In this document: in pieces, positions 11,610 to 22,892 of the stretch | How positions within the stretch are numbered: the first letter of the stretch is position 1 | How the letters are laid out: each line of letters opens with the position of its first letter | Assembly: GCA_029449245.1 (NCBI GenBank) | Contig: JANATF010000003.1 | Span: 186,001 to 250,000 of the forward strand | Direction: 5' to 3' | Length of the DNA stretch: 64,000 nt | Source: Mortierella alpina | Taxonomy: Eukaryota; Mortierellomycota; Mortierellomycetes; Mortierellales; Mortierellaceae | Notes under the pieces: generated by a model | The model's database searches: none | What the model was told of the DNA's origin: nothing | Seen by the model: only the letters and a program-made list of their open reading frames with translations | Made by a program: the position numbers and the translations under genes

Positions 11610-11761
11610 TTTTGATTCAAATGACGAAAAGGCTGTTCATTCTTGAGCAGCAATATCTTTTTATTAGGGAATCGCAGGCTTAAGGGCCTCATAGCACGCC
11701 AGTCCAGCCATAAATGTTGCCTGTGGCTGCACCTTGACAAACTCCTCTTTACACTTTCATT
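11610..11761. promoter_or_regulatory. Compact divergent promoter eL19 / uS13
   Basis: If the tentative first exons are right, only about 150 bp separate the two ribosomal protein genes and must drive both. If not, the shared region is the whole 11311-12050 interval. No known ribosomal-protein promoter motif was recognised. Confidence 0.35.
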
Positions 11762-13002
11762 ATGGCAAGCACATTTGGAGGGAGATCGTACTGTGTCCAG
11801 CAAACCATCCATCCGTGTATCGATCGATACGGACCACCATCTGTCGACAATCGCCTAGATATGCTACATCAGCACGCATCATACATGAGGGGAATCCATG
11901 CTCGGAATTTTCACTTGCATCCGACTATGGCACAATCACGATGGATGGAGGGCTGGCTGCAAAGAGAGTGAATTCTACCTTTGAGAGTCAATGGATCAAC
12001 TCATTAACACTGGATTCTATCTGTCCGTTCTGTTTCGTTCACATCAACAGTCTCTCCTTGTTCCTGAGAAAGGCCAGTTCCAGCACATCCTTCGTGTTCT
12101 TAACACGAACGTGGAGGGCAAGACTAAGATCATGTTCGCCATGGTAAGACCAACGTAACATCTGCCTTGGCTCTTGTCAAACAAAGTCCTGCCTTGTGTG
12201 CTCAACAGAAGTCATATCTGACACCTACACCATCTGCTTTGCTCCTTTACTCTCTAGACCAACATCAAGGGTGTCGGTCGTCGTTATGCCAACTTGGTCT
12301 GCAAGAAGGCTGATATCGACTTGAAGAAGAGGTGCGTTCAATCCCAAGGTGGCAGTGGGAGAGTCAGGATCGTTCATGGAAGAACCAGAAACAGTTGACG
12401 ACAGCCTGCAAAGCGGCAAATATTATATATCGCCTCGGGAATTGGACAATTGTGAGCATCATAGAGCTGCTGTTGAAGGATTGCCACTCGATGATACAGA
12501 AGCCAAGCTTCGCCGCCACCAATGTGACCTATTCACGGGATCAACTCAGCCCAGCGATCTGCCACCATCATGAACATCATATAGGACCATATCCGATTGT
12601 CCTGCGTGTAGCTTCGGTAACAGGATACGACCCTCTCAATCATACAACCTTCAACTGTGGGCTGACCTTTGGATATTATGCGTACACTTCATTCTTCATC
12701 ATTATAGAGCCGGTGAGCTTACCAACGAAGAGCTCGAGCGCCTCGTCACCATCATGCAGAACCCCACCCAGTACAAGGTTCCCCAGTGGTTCCTCAACAG
12801 ACAGAAGAACTTTGTCGATGGCAAGTACACCCAGCTCTTGGCCAACGGTCTTGACAACCAGATGCGTGAGGATTTGGAGCGTCTCAAGAAGATTCGTGCC
12901 CATCGTGGTCTCCGTCACTACTGGGGCGTCCGTGTCCGTGGTCAGCACACCAAGACCACCGGTCGTCGCGGTCGCGTCGTCGGTGTCTCCAAGAAGAAGT
13001 AA
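11762..13002 (+). CDS. RPS18: 40S ribosomal protein uS13 (RPS18), about 154 aa
   Basis: Certain exons are 12051-12143, 12258-12331 and 12708-13002, in frame and encoding '[18 protein letters not shown]', '[17 protein letters not shown]', '[12 protein letters not shown]' and the highly conserved tail '[18 protein letters not shown]'. The exon at 12051 starts exactly at residue 2 (canonical M-S-L), so a lone ATG exon is needed upstream. No ATG|GT with a good donor lies nearby; ATG|GCAAGC at 11762-11764 would give a GC-AG intron of 286 nt and is my choice. An in-frame ATG at 11991 without splicing would add 20 residues and is the alternative. uS13 sits in the 40S head and contacts tRNA and the 60S bridge. 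Confidence 0.93.
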
Positions 13003-13694
13003 ATCGTAAGTGTTTTGACTGGCTGTTTATGAATCTCGGCTGGCTTAAACAAAAGGAAGCTGGAGGAACCTCCCGAAATGATGCTTGAAAATCTTATCTA
13101 CATTGTCCGAACCTATATGTGGACAACTTTTATTTTTCCTGATCCCCTCACAGTTCATCTCCTCAACGCAGCCGCTGTGTTTGCGCACAGAGCATCCCAC
13201 GATCCTCAAAGCCGATGCTAACTCTATCTCTGTGTTGCTGTGAATAGATCCCCTTCGATGTGTTCTTCATTCTTTGGGCATTCGTTTCACCTTACCTGGA
13301 ATAAACAATCCACTTTAAAAAAAAGAAAACTGGTACCGTGCTCCTCATGTACCCTGCTCCTTTTCCTCTTCAGGGGAACTGTGGCGCGCGTGATCATTAT
13401 ATGTTCGGTTTGCACTTGCCAATGGCGCAAGATACATGGGTCGGGAATGGGCCTGTGGTGATCAATGATGGGGAAAGGGGGTGGAAAATTACAGCATGGT
13501 CTCCTTTTTTCAGACCCTTTTGGCTTGAACAAAGTGATGGACTTGAGGAATCATTTCGACTCTTTTTCAACACTCATTGCTTCATTCGCTCTACAGACCG
13601 CTACTCCGCTCACTGCGCCCTTGCACGCCACCTGCGTTTCAAGTCTCCCTCCGCTCTATATCCAGTTCCCGCTGCCTCCTTGTCACCTCCTCAA
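13003..13694. other. Intergenic region uS13 to RBR ligase
   Basis: About 690 bp. The first part is the uS13 3' region with AT-rich DNA (an aaaaaaaag run at 13318-13327). The part from about 13590 is a C/T-rich leader directly before the RBR gene. The reading frame of the RBR gene is open upstream to 13338, but this extension lacks protein-like character. Confidence 0.45.
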
Positions 13695-16600
13695 ATGATG
13701 ACCATGAACACAAGCGAGCAGGAGCATCCACAGCATAATGACGCCCCTGTTCTTGCTGCACCTGTCTTTAAGGACCTGATGGCAGACATGGAGCACTCTG
13801 CGCCGTCTGTTTCTCTGCACTCGTCTGCCTCGCCCGCAGCGGCGGTGCCTAATGACGGTCTGGCGCTGGGGCTGTCTCGCAGAGTATCTGCCCCAGGGGA
13901 TGAGCACGAGCAGGAAAGCGGGCCTGATTCGCAGTCCCACAGACCGCATGTCGCGGCCATAAACCCTGCTGCGACGGTGGTCGCACCCGCAGCTCTTTCT
14001 TCTCTGCCGTCCTCGTCCTCGTCCTCGCCCTCGTTGCCCTCACTGTCTTCAGTGTCTTCGCTATCCTCGCTATCCTCGCCAGCTCCCCTCGAACCGACAG
14101 ACCCGCCTGCCGTCCTCTTAGCCTCCTCCTCCTCCTCCTCCTCCTCCCCACCGCACCCGCCTCACGCGCCCCACCCTCCCCATTCGCCTTATTCTCCTCA
14201 TTCACTTCGTTCTTTTCCCTCGCAGCCCGTGCCGCTCTCCTCGACCCCAGCGCCTTTGGCCCAGCACGACCTGCCTGAAGCAAAGCCCACAGGCACCCTC
14301 GCTGAGAGTCGCTTGCGCATTCCTACCGCAGCACCCCATCCTCCTCATTCAATCAGGGAGTCTCTACCCAGGAGGAAGGCCCCTAACCACGGCCGCACGA
14401 GCTCCGCTTCATCAGCAAGAACCCCACCATTCGTCTTTGCCGAGACCCTTTTCATAAGCCTTGGCCACTCTCCCTTCAGGCTCTTTGTCGTCACACCGCT
14501 TTCTCGTCCCGCCGTATCAGCTGCTACCCTCAGGCTTAAACTTGAGTCACAGAGCTTCTTTTGCTGCTGCACCCCCTTTGACCTTGACCGGTGCCTTGGA
14601 TACTTTAGAACGTGGTCCTTCCAGAGCCTTGCTGTGGCGTACTCCATCCCACTACTCTGCGCCCTCACTCCTGGCCTTGTCCTTCCTCTGAGCATCTTCC
14701 AAGTGCTTAGTTTGATTGCAACCACCGGACTCGACTCCTCCTCTTCCGATCCCCAGTCTCTCCGAATAATGGACCCTGAGCCCTCCTCTAACACCCACTC
14801 TCGGCCTTCAGCTCAGGACAGGCAACACGTACATGCCAGCGAAGGCCACTCTCATGTACCTATGCCTAGTAACAGTGCCTCGCAACCAGGTGGCTCTTTC
14901 GGCTCATCGTCGTCTTCGTTGCCTCATCAGCAACGTCTCCCTGCGAACATGCATCACAGCGCTGGTAGCTCCAGTGGTGCCGCCTTTCGACCTCCGAGTC
15001 AATCCTTCACTCAACATCACCAGGATCAAAATCACTCACTGTCCTCACATTCAGAACAACAACCCCATCCCACACGCTTCGACCACACGCACTCCCATCA
15101 CAATCAGAGTCGCAGCTACAACTCGTTTCATGACTTTGAGGAAGATGAGGACGAGGACCGGCGAAGCGACGATGGCTCTGAAGGCGAACCTGGTTTCAAC
15201 GATATCGAGTTCTGGCTACAACGGTGCTCCATCTGCTTTGATGCCAGGTTAGACTTTTGTCTTGAGTTCTGTCGGGACCAATTCTGTCGAGAGTGTTTCC
15301 AAAGGTAACGTCAAGGATATCATTTGACAGCGTTAATTCTGATTGGTGCAGCCTCGAAAATGCTCTTGATTTTCTTTTCTACGACCACTGCACGCGTTGG
15401 CTAGGCACTGAGTATCTCGAGAATCAAACCTATTCTAATTCCAAATTGCTTTTGGTACTTCGAACGACTCTTAGATATGTCAAGGAGGTTGTCAGCAACT
15501 CCTGGGGACTCAACATTACGAAAATCAAGTGCCCTGTGTGTCAGGACACAATCCCTCTTTCGGAATGGACCAAGGTAAAAAAAAAACCACCCCCATGTTG
15601 CTGTAATTGCGCTTGCACCCCAAGTTACGATCAACATTTACTCACTCTAGCAATTTGTTTTTGTTTGCGGTAGTATGTAGACCGTGCCACCTTTGCTCAG
15701 TATAACCAGTACAACCAGCCCTACAGATCCTTTTCGCGTTTCTGTGGCGGATGCGAACAGGAGGTGGTCGTTTCGGAGGTCAAACGAAAGGTCATTGGCT
15801 TACCTGTGCAGGATCTACTGCCATTTTTCGAAGGATTTCTCGAGGATCTAAGAACACTGATGGAGGTGGGAGGTCTATCACTGGAAAAACCTCCTTGTGC
15901 TGCCGTATCTTCACCCGCAAAGACCAGCCCTAATCGGCCAGCCAAAGGTTTGAAGATGGATCCGGAACCCTCGGAACGCAACACCACTGCTCGAAGGATT
16001 GTTCAGCGGTTCGTTGATGACTTTCAAGCACTTTGCGGCGTCACGCATGGACCGCACCCGCGTTTCCCTACGATGGCGCAGTCATACCTCTCCAGCTTGA
16101 CGCTACGCATGGGAGCATCTCTTAGTTCAGCAGCACCTACACCACCCGCACCCTCTCAACAGGCGGTCAGTCAACCACATCATCAAGTCACTAGTCCCTC
16201 AGGGTCTCAAGTTCAAGGATCTAATCCCAATCCCAATCCTCAGCCAACCATGGAATCGACTACTCGACTTCCCACTTCTATTTTCCCGCGCAGGCTGACT
16301 GCATTCTCATCGAATGGCGTGCTGGAGCTGTACAAGACCTTGATGGTATCATTACTCGACCTGTTTGATCTGAACCATGGAAGCCAAAAATCACAGATGG
16401 GAGATTCTATTCGAGCGCAGGCAGACGACATAGACATGGTTCTCGCGCCAATACACGAATCAAGGAATGACAATAGCACCGCACCTGCACAGGGGATATC
16501 GAGTGACCAGCCTAAAGTATCCATGGACATTGTCCCATCAGGATCGAGAACAGCGCATCACGCACGGCCTCGAGTGATGACACGAGCCATGACGAAACAA

Positions 16601-17556
16601 CAAGCCGCAGTGAAGAGGGCGCTCGTACGACTTAGCAAGGATATCGCAAGTATAGAGACACGGCCTGAGCAGTGGAAGGAGCTCCAGTTCCTTCATGTTC
16701 GATGGCTTCGTTGGGACTGGTGGTAAGGACTGCAGATATATCTGCTGTGTGATACGGAGATAGCAACAGTATTAACCAGGGTGAACGTTTTTCATTGTAG
16801 TCACACATGCGACCAAGAACTATGCCTGCAATGCGGCGTTTCTACACACCACGAAGACATGGATTGCTTTGCGTATATGCGCTCGCTGGTTGTTGGAGAT
16901 ATTGAGCCGTCTATTCCTCGACGGAAACGCCCACATAAAGCCAATGATCAGGAGCCGCTCAGCACAGGAAGGAACGGTGCCAAGGGAAAAGACCGCAAGG
17001 ATGTGGACTCCAGTACAATTCAGTGGAAGCTGTCCAACACAAACCCTTGCCCGAACTGCTGTATTTTAATTCACAGAGATGATGGGTGCAACAAGGTCGA
17101 CTGCATGCTCTGCGGCCATCGATTCTGCTGGATTTGTCGAGAGGTGTGGGGTGTTGGATGTGGCTTCTTCAAGTGCGGCCGCCAACCTGTGGATACAACC
17201 ACATCTAGTGTCGATCACTCGGAAGGTGCAGAGGACGAATCTGAGGATGCCGCCCACCCAAATTCAACGGAAGATCCTGCCGGTGAGGGGGACGTTCGGG
17301 CCCTCGCTGTTGTGGATAGCACATCAGTCCAAGCCGAGAGCAGTTTGAACCAAACTGGTCGCAGGCGGCGTCGGTCTGAGGATGCTTCCTTGGAAGTGTC
17401 CGAGAAGGTATTACGTCTTTGCCGTTTATTGATACAATGTTTTTTGATCAGAGGTCGTTTTTGCTCACCGCCAGCCTGCTCTTTCACTTTACTACTTAGC
17501 CGGAGATTGGCGTTCCGAATGTGTTTGTTATCCAGGCCAAGCGCTCGCGCGCATAG
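13695..17556 (+). CDS. RBR-type E3 ubiquitin ligase with interrupted IBR, 5 exons, about 1140 aa
   Basis: Exons 13695-15304, 15475-15574, 15674-16722, 16801-17407, 17500-17556; phases agree and the last exon ends 'VFVIQAKRSRA'. The N-terminal 500 residues are Ser/Pro/His-rich and of low complexity; the start at 13695 is chosen because coding character fades upstream, and 14770 is an alternative. RING1 spans about 508-565 ('RCSICFDARLDFC', 'CRECF', 'KCPVCQDTIP'). The IBR begins 'FCGGCEQEV' near 594 but its second half 'CHTCDQELCLQCG' comes only at 921, after about 325 disordered residues. RING2 (1001-1050) has 'NPCPNC', 'HRDDGCNKVDCMLC' and 'FCWIC', with the likely thioester Cys in 'DDGC'. RBR ligases pass ubiquitin through that Cys. 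Substrates are unknown. Confidence 0.85.
13994..14153. repeat. TCC/TCG-rich low-complexity coding tract
   Basis: Short imperfect units (tcgtcc, tcgctatcc and eight cct/ctc triplets at 14120-14147) encode Ser runs in the N-terminal part of the RBR ligase. Confidence 0.7.
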
Positions 17557-17719
17557 AGTTGAGGATACGAAGAACTTGCACAGACAGCAAAAGCTTTAGC
17601 GCCAAAATCGTCACAGTCACCTGTAGTTCGCGCAGCACAGACATAAACAACTCACAGCCTGATCTCAATTTGGCATTGCTCCCTCTAAACCGATTCGACC
17701 TTGAATGACCATCTTCCAC

Positions 17720-18290
17720 ATGGACGTAGCAGATAACACCGTAGCACTCGTGACCAAGCATTGTGGACTCCAGCTGGAGTTCTACCAAAAGTGTGTGACC
17801 CAGAATCCGGAGAACTGGGACATCAAGTGCATTACTCAGAAGCGTGCGCTGGCCAAGTGCTCCGAGGACAAGTACGTCTGCCATGTGCACATGAAGACTT
17901 CTGCGCCATTATGATAGCAAGCAACTGAACTGCAGAGAGAAAGAGACGGCCGGCAAGACCATGGAGCATGCCTTTGAGGGGATAATGATACGAATCACTC
18001 GCTAACTGTATGTATTGACCTGCCCTTTCACGACCAGTGTTCCGATTATCAAGCATGTCAAGGAGAAGTGCGACCCCTTCATCAAGGATTACGATGCATG
18101 CGTGATGAAGAACCAACAGGATCCGTCGATCTGCCTTGATTCCCTCAAGAGGCTATTTCACTGCACAGAGGAGCACGGCAAGTTGCCACCAACAGGGCCT
18201 CCTCGTGCTGCAGGATCAGAACCGGCGCCAGGAACGCCAACGTCCGACAAACCTGCGGGATCAGGATATGGATATAGAGGAGGCGTCTAG
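17720..18290 (+). CDS. MIX14: Twin-CX9C mitochondrial protein, CHCHD5/MIX14 type, 2 exons, 134 aa
   Basis: Exons 17720-17871 and 18038-18290. Four CX9C motifs, that is two twin pairs, are exact: 'CGLQLEFYQKC', 'CITQKRALAKC', 'CDPFIKDYDAC' and 'CLDSLKRLFHC'. This spacing and the 'VTKHCG' start match CHCHD5 in animals and Mix14/Mic14 in yeast. Such proteins are oxidised and trapped in the intermembrane space by Mia40/Erv1; the exact job of this family is poorly known. The Met at 17720 is preferred because it puts the first Cys at the usual distance; an in-frame Met lies 15 nt upstream. A Gly/Pro-rich tail of about 35 residues follows the fold. Symbol is by family resemblance. Confidence 0.85.
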
Positions 18291-20104
18291 AGCAGCTAAT
18301 GGGGGGGGGAATAAAGCGACTACGCTACCTGTCCAACATTACATAGCGACCCAGTCGATGCGAGGACTATGGTTGAGAATTTTTCTCTCCCAGTCGATCC
18401 GAGGACTATGGTTGAATTTTTCTCTCCCAGTCCCATGACTAATGCTCGACGTGCAAGCAGGGCCAATAGCGGGCTGAGGTGCCTCACCAGAGTAGGCCAT
18501 CGCATGGCGCGCGTTGTGCCTGGCGGGAAGGATGAGCGCTCCTGAAGAAGGAATAGAAGAAACAGGGTGTGGCAGATGCAGGGTGTGGCAGATGCAGGGC
18601 CGCCTCACCATGCCGACAACATGGGCGCCAGCACACAGGGCGTCTGGAGAGAGAGCGAGGTGGAGGTGGAGGTGGAGTGATGCGCTTTCTGTCCGCTCCT
18701 AGACGCCACCATCAGCAGGTTGCCTCTCGCAGACGACGGATATAAACGCTGTGGGTCTGTATTTTTGTTTCTGCTCTTTCCTTCTGCCCTTCACGCTGCT
18801 CTGCTCCCTTTCAACCCGTTGCCTCTCTGTATCGATCCATCGCTGTCTTTTGTCGTCAGGACTTCTGCATATCATCTCGAAGGCTCTTTTAGCTCTCTCC
18901 TCGGCCACTTTGCTCCTCCTTCCTGCCCTCTCGTGGAGAGCGTTGTGACCTTGGAGTCCAAAGCAGCGCGCAACAAAAGACTGAAAGTTGGCCCGTATCA
19001 TATCAGGTAAGGCGTGCCTTCCTCCTCCTCTTCCTCACTCGCCACTAGACTTTGCTCCTTCGTACAAACACTCCTCTCCACTGGGGATTTGCCACGGCAC
19101 TTCACGACCGCAACGCAACGCAGCACGTTCACGTCTGCTTTCCCGCAACACCACCGCGAACTTTAGCTTTTTTTTATTTACCCTTTTACTACACCCGGCT
19201 ATTAAGTTTCCATCATAATGGACGCGATATTTGTGCTGCGCTCTCCTTGAATTCAAAGCCCTTGCGACCCCTCTCTGGTGCCTTCTCGAAGCCGTTTCTG
19301 TCCCTTTCAGCTTTATGAGTCCTCAGTCATCTCCTTTCAGTTGGATGGGCCAAGAGGATGTAGGGTGAAACAATGGAGGGGCTGGGGTAAAGGGCATCTA
19401 ATAGAGAGGTACCAACTAGGACCGATGAACTACACAATGGCTGACAGGCTAGTCATTTTCGTCGGGGACTCGGCTTCGTGGCCGATCACCATTCAGATCT
19501 GTGTCCGTTATGGACAGGCACGGCTGTATCGCGTAGCCGCCCTTGAGGCAGATGTGCTGATGCGACATCGATGTCCTCATATCTAAAACCGCCCGATCCC
19601 GGCTAAAAATTCATGCTTAAATGTCTGGGGGTGGGTCCAGAACAGCCGAGATCTAGTCCAGAGTCGCGAGAATCACCCACACGGAGTATTCTTAACCTGA
19701 GCATACCGCGCTTACGGAGCCTAGGTGGATGCCATGTGGACAGAGACTGTCATGCTCATTAGTCTAAAGAAAGCTTCATTTGGAATTCTGCACATCTTCT
19801 GCTCTTCTCTACAATAGATCTTTCAAACACTCCATCTTTTCTCTGGACCCGCTTCTTTGACGTGAATTAAAGCGCAAGAACGGTATGTTCTGTGCAGAGG
19901 TTATCCTCGCGCTTTTATTTTTTGTCTTGCCACAAAGCTGAGCTCTGCAAGGTGGAAGACATCGTCCTCCAACGTAGAATATCGCAGCACTTGGATCAAA
20001 TATTTGCTTTGCGTATTATCCTTCGCGCTGACATATATCTTTCTCGCTTCTGTCATTTTTTACTAGAAAGACTTCAGATTATTCTATCTGCGCGGAAAGT
20101 AACC
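18291..20104. other. 1.8-kb region without a recognised gene, upstream of the T-box gene
   Basis: Contains the 38-bp tandem repeat, a doubled 16-bp unit near 18566-18599, a GGTGGA run at 18659-18676 and long C/T-rich stretches at 18770-19300. No open frame has convincing protein character. It probably holds the promoter and leader of the T-box gene, perhaps with a leader intron; an in-frame Met at 19892 could lengthen that protein by 71 residues but the sequence there looks non-coding. Confidence 0.4.
18350..18426. repeat. Tandem direct repeat, 2 copies of about 38 bp
   Basis: Copy 1 (18350-18388) and copy 2 (18389-18426) both run from 'cccagtcgat' to 'tttttctctc'. They differ by one substitution and a small indel. 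A third partial start 'cccagtccc' follows. They lie 60 bp past the MIX14-like stop, just after a run of ten G at 18300-18309. Confidence 0.85.
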
Positions 20105-22892
20105 ATGCCACAGCACTGGCAAGACGACACTGCAAGTAACTACACGATCTCGACACGTGTACCATGTGAAGACACGACTTCGATCTTCAGACAAGACTGC
20201 AGCAGAAAAGAGACAGACTCCACCCTCAGTTTGTTTGCTTTGCATCAAGATAAGACCGAGCAGAGCATTGGTGAGCCAGGTTCTGATCTTGGGTTCACGA
20301 GGTAGGTCTTCGACATTTGATTTCAACATTACAAGGCCGTGCTTGAAATCGTGCGTTTACCACCATACTTATTATCGCTGGCCTACATGTTCCTTCCAAC
20401 AACAATATACTAGCCTGTGGTACAGCACCGTACTTGATGGAACCGAACCTCGGACGTCTGTGTTCCAGTTCAATAAGTCTCCTCAGTCTCCGAGTTTACA
20501 GAGCATCGAAGCCTCGGAATCAGCCTTGCATTTGCATTTACGACAAGTATCCCGGACAAGCCCTAAACCTGTTGCTCGCGACACCACTGATTTCAGCGAG
20601 TGGGACGATAGCACTCATAGGAAGGACGGCGCCCACTCGGAGGTAGCACTCCTACCGTCTACACAGCCTACGAACACTCCCAGAACAGACATATCCTCAA
20701 CCATAGATCCCCGGCTGCCCGAACTCGTGCTGGTCGACGCCGATCTCTGGTCTAAATTCCACGAACAGGGCAACGAGATGATTATCACCAAAAGTGGGCG
20801 ATGTCTTTTTCCTTGCCTGCGCTTCAAGGCCGTCAATTTGGACCCCACCGCCATCTACACCATATATCTGGACTTTGAGTTGACTGAAGGTCGACGGTTC
20901 AAATTTGAGGGCGGAAGGTGGAGGGCAAGCAGCACAAGCACCAGGACAGATGGTGAACTAGGTGGGATGGCCGTGGCTCTCGCTAAGGAGTCATACACGC
21001 ACCCGGACAAGTATCAGATAGGTGCCCACTGGATGAAAGGGACCATTTTTTTCGACAAAGCCAAGCTGTCAAACAGCCGTGAGACAGCTGCCAAATCGGC
21101 GAGGAAGGCATCGAGCATTAAGAGCGCCGTGGGAAACAGCCACCACATCTTCCACATGAACTCGTTCCACAAATATCGCCCACGGGTCCATCTTGTCCAG
21201 CATGCAGCTCATTCCGACACAGTGGTGTCCTCGACTACATATTCTTTCAACCAAACTACATTCATTGCCGTCACCCACTATCAAAACAGCAAAGTGAACG
21301 ACCTCAAGAAAGGCTTCAACCCCCACGCCCGAGGTTTTCGCGGATCGGCAGGAATATCACTCTCGTTTCCCGTGGCGACCGAGCAAAAACCATTTCGCTC
21401 AGCCCTTCAATCCAAGAGGACTCAAACACTGAAGAGACGCTATTGCGAGCGCGATACCAGTGAGAGCGATGCTGATGCTGATGCTTATGCTTATGCCGAT
21501 GCCGATGCCGATGCTGAACTTACAGAAACCGACCAAAGCAGCGACAACGACGATGATGATCTCAACAGCGATACTTCAATCCTACCAGAGATGGCGCGCA
21601 CATCATCCACCGAGGCTTCTTTAAAGTCTTCAAAGTCATTGTGCCGGCTGAACAAGGACAACTGCGCGATGGTCTGCATCTCTATTTCAAAAGGAATGGT
21701 CGAAGCGAAGCAGATTGTGGGTAAATCGAGCCCGCCTCAACAAAGCAAGCGGCTTCGGAGAAAGGTCCCAACGACTCTTTGTGATTCGCACCCTTCGCGA
21801 CCCAGGGCTCCTCACGATCAACTGCACCTCAAATCGAAACACGCAACCTCAGCACGCTCTACTCCTGAAGCAAACAAGGTGAACCGCAAGCAGAGGATCT
21901 ACAACACTCGTCGATTCGATACCAGTTCATCCAGCGCCCAATCATCATCGTCGGCAAGAACCAAGAGCAGCAGCATGTGCAGTATTACCTCGAATCCTGG
22001 CAGAGCACTAGGACAGGCTCCACAAAAAATCGAGCCTACGTGTGACATTCAAGAAATGTTTGCCCAACTGAGCGCGTCGCACACGGCACCATCTCATATG
22101 GAACAGTACCAGAATGTCGCTCAACACGGACCAGTCGTTTCACCCTTGCACCACGACCCGCCGACTGTACCGCCCCTGTCGTGGTACCAGCAGTTAGTTT
22201 ACTCGGACCAACCTTCGCAAGCACCTTCTCACCAGACAATCCAGAATTCAGTCTTGTCGACTACAGCTCAAAACTCTGAAGAGCCGGATTCGTGCTTGAA
22301 GCACCCGTTTACCATGGACAAGAACCTCGACTATGAAATGCTACATGGGCCTCCCCACACTTCCCCATTACAAGCGCTGTCAGGAGTCTTCGTTGATACG
22401 GCTGCGAGTGCTGTGCAGAATAGTCGCGCTTTAGACGTGTTAGAGGTCAATACTCCTCTCAAACCCCATACACCGATGGTCGAAACTGGAACAAGGCAGG
22501 CACACTCCCAAGTCCACGTCCAGGTCGAAGAGGGCAGCACTTCCTCCCAGATCCAATCACATCTGACTACGACATTCACGACCATTCTTGAATCCAGGAC
22601 GGTTATGTCAACAACGTCTGCTATGGCCATCCTACCAAGCGCAGATAGCACAATCGGCGCGCACCTCGATCATGTACTTCGAGAAAATCTTCGACTTAAG
22701 GCCTTCATCCGCGCACGGTACGGTAAGTGAAAAGTATTTATGTGGAGGCACATCAAGAAGAATATATGAAAGGAGGGGTGTGAGGTGGAAGGATACTCAG
22801 TCATGCTCAGTTTTGGTCGTGCTTGTTTTTTTGTAGGATCTGAAGCTGAAGCCGAAGCAAATGCAGTCATGGCTATGGAGCGACGACAGTGA
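20105..22892 (+). CDS. T-box DNA-binding transcription factor, 3 exons, 853 aa
   Basis: Exons 20105-20301, 20414-22722, 22837-22892, in phase; the last exon ends 'AVMAMERRQ'. The T-box covers about residues 177-375. Diagnostic segments in order: 'LWSKFHEQGNEMIITKSGR', 'LDPTAIYTIYLDFEL', 'YTHPDKYQIGAHWMKG', 'MNSFHKYRPRVHLVQ', 'FIAVTHYQNSKVNDLKKGFN' and 'ARGFRG'. Two insertions enlarge the domain: a Ser/Thr/Gly-rich one after 'GRRFKFEGGRW' and an Ala/Ser/Lys-rich one after 'KAKLSN'. The rest is low complexity, with an Asp-Ala repeat (21467-21516) and Ser/Lys-rich basic patches. T-box proteins bind TCACACCT-like sites; targets here are unknown. The family is abundant in animals and known from a few early-diverging fungi. 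Tentative only at the N-terminus. Confidence 0.93.
21467..21516. repeat. GATGCT/TATGCT coding microsatellite in T-box gene
   Basis: About eight imperfect hexamer units encode alternating Asp-Ala and Tyr-Ala just downstream of the T-box, followed by an acidic stretch. Confidence 0.85.

Noticed and set aside
11734-12147. 137-codon plus-strand frame upstream of uS13
   Set aside because: It crosses the uS13 exon in the wrong frame and has no protein-like character.
12332-12707. Intronic snoRNA in the long uS13 intron
   Set aside because: No proper C box/D box pair or H/ACA layout was found by eye; a covariance search would be needed.
13338-13694. Upstream part of the RBR reading frame as coding
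   Set aside because: 119 codons stay open by chance but contain leader-like pyrimidine-rich DNA and no conserved sequence; the double Met at 13695 is the better start.
19892-20104. N-terminal extension of the T-box protein from an upstream Met
   Set aside because: In frame, but the residues are hydrophobic and Cys-rich and look like translated leader; the Met at 20105 begins clearly different sequence.
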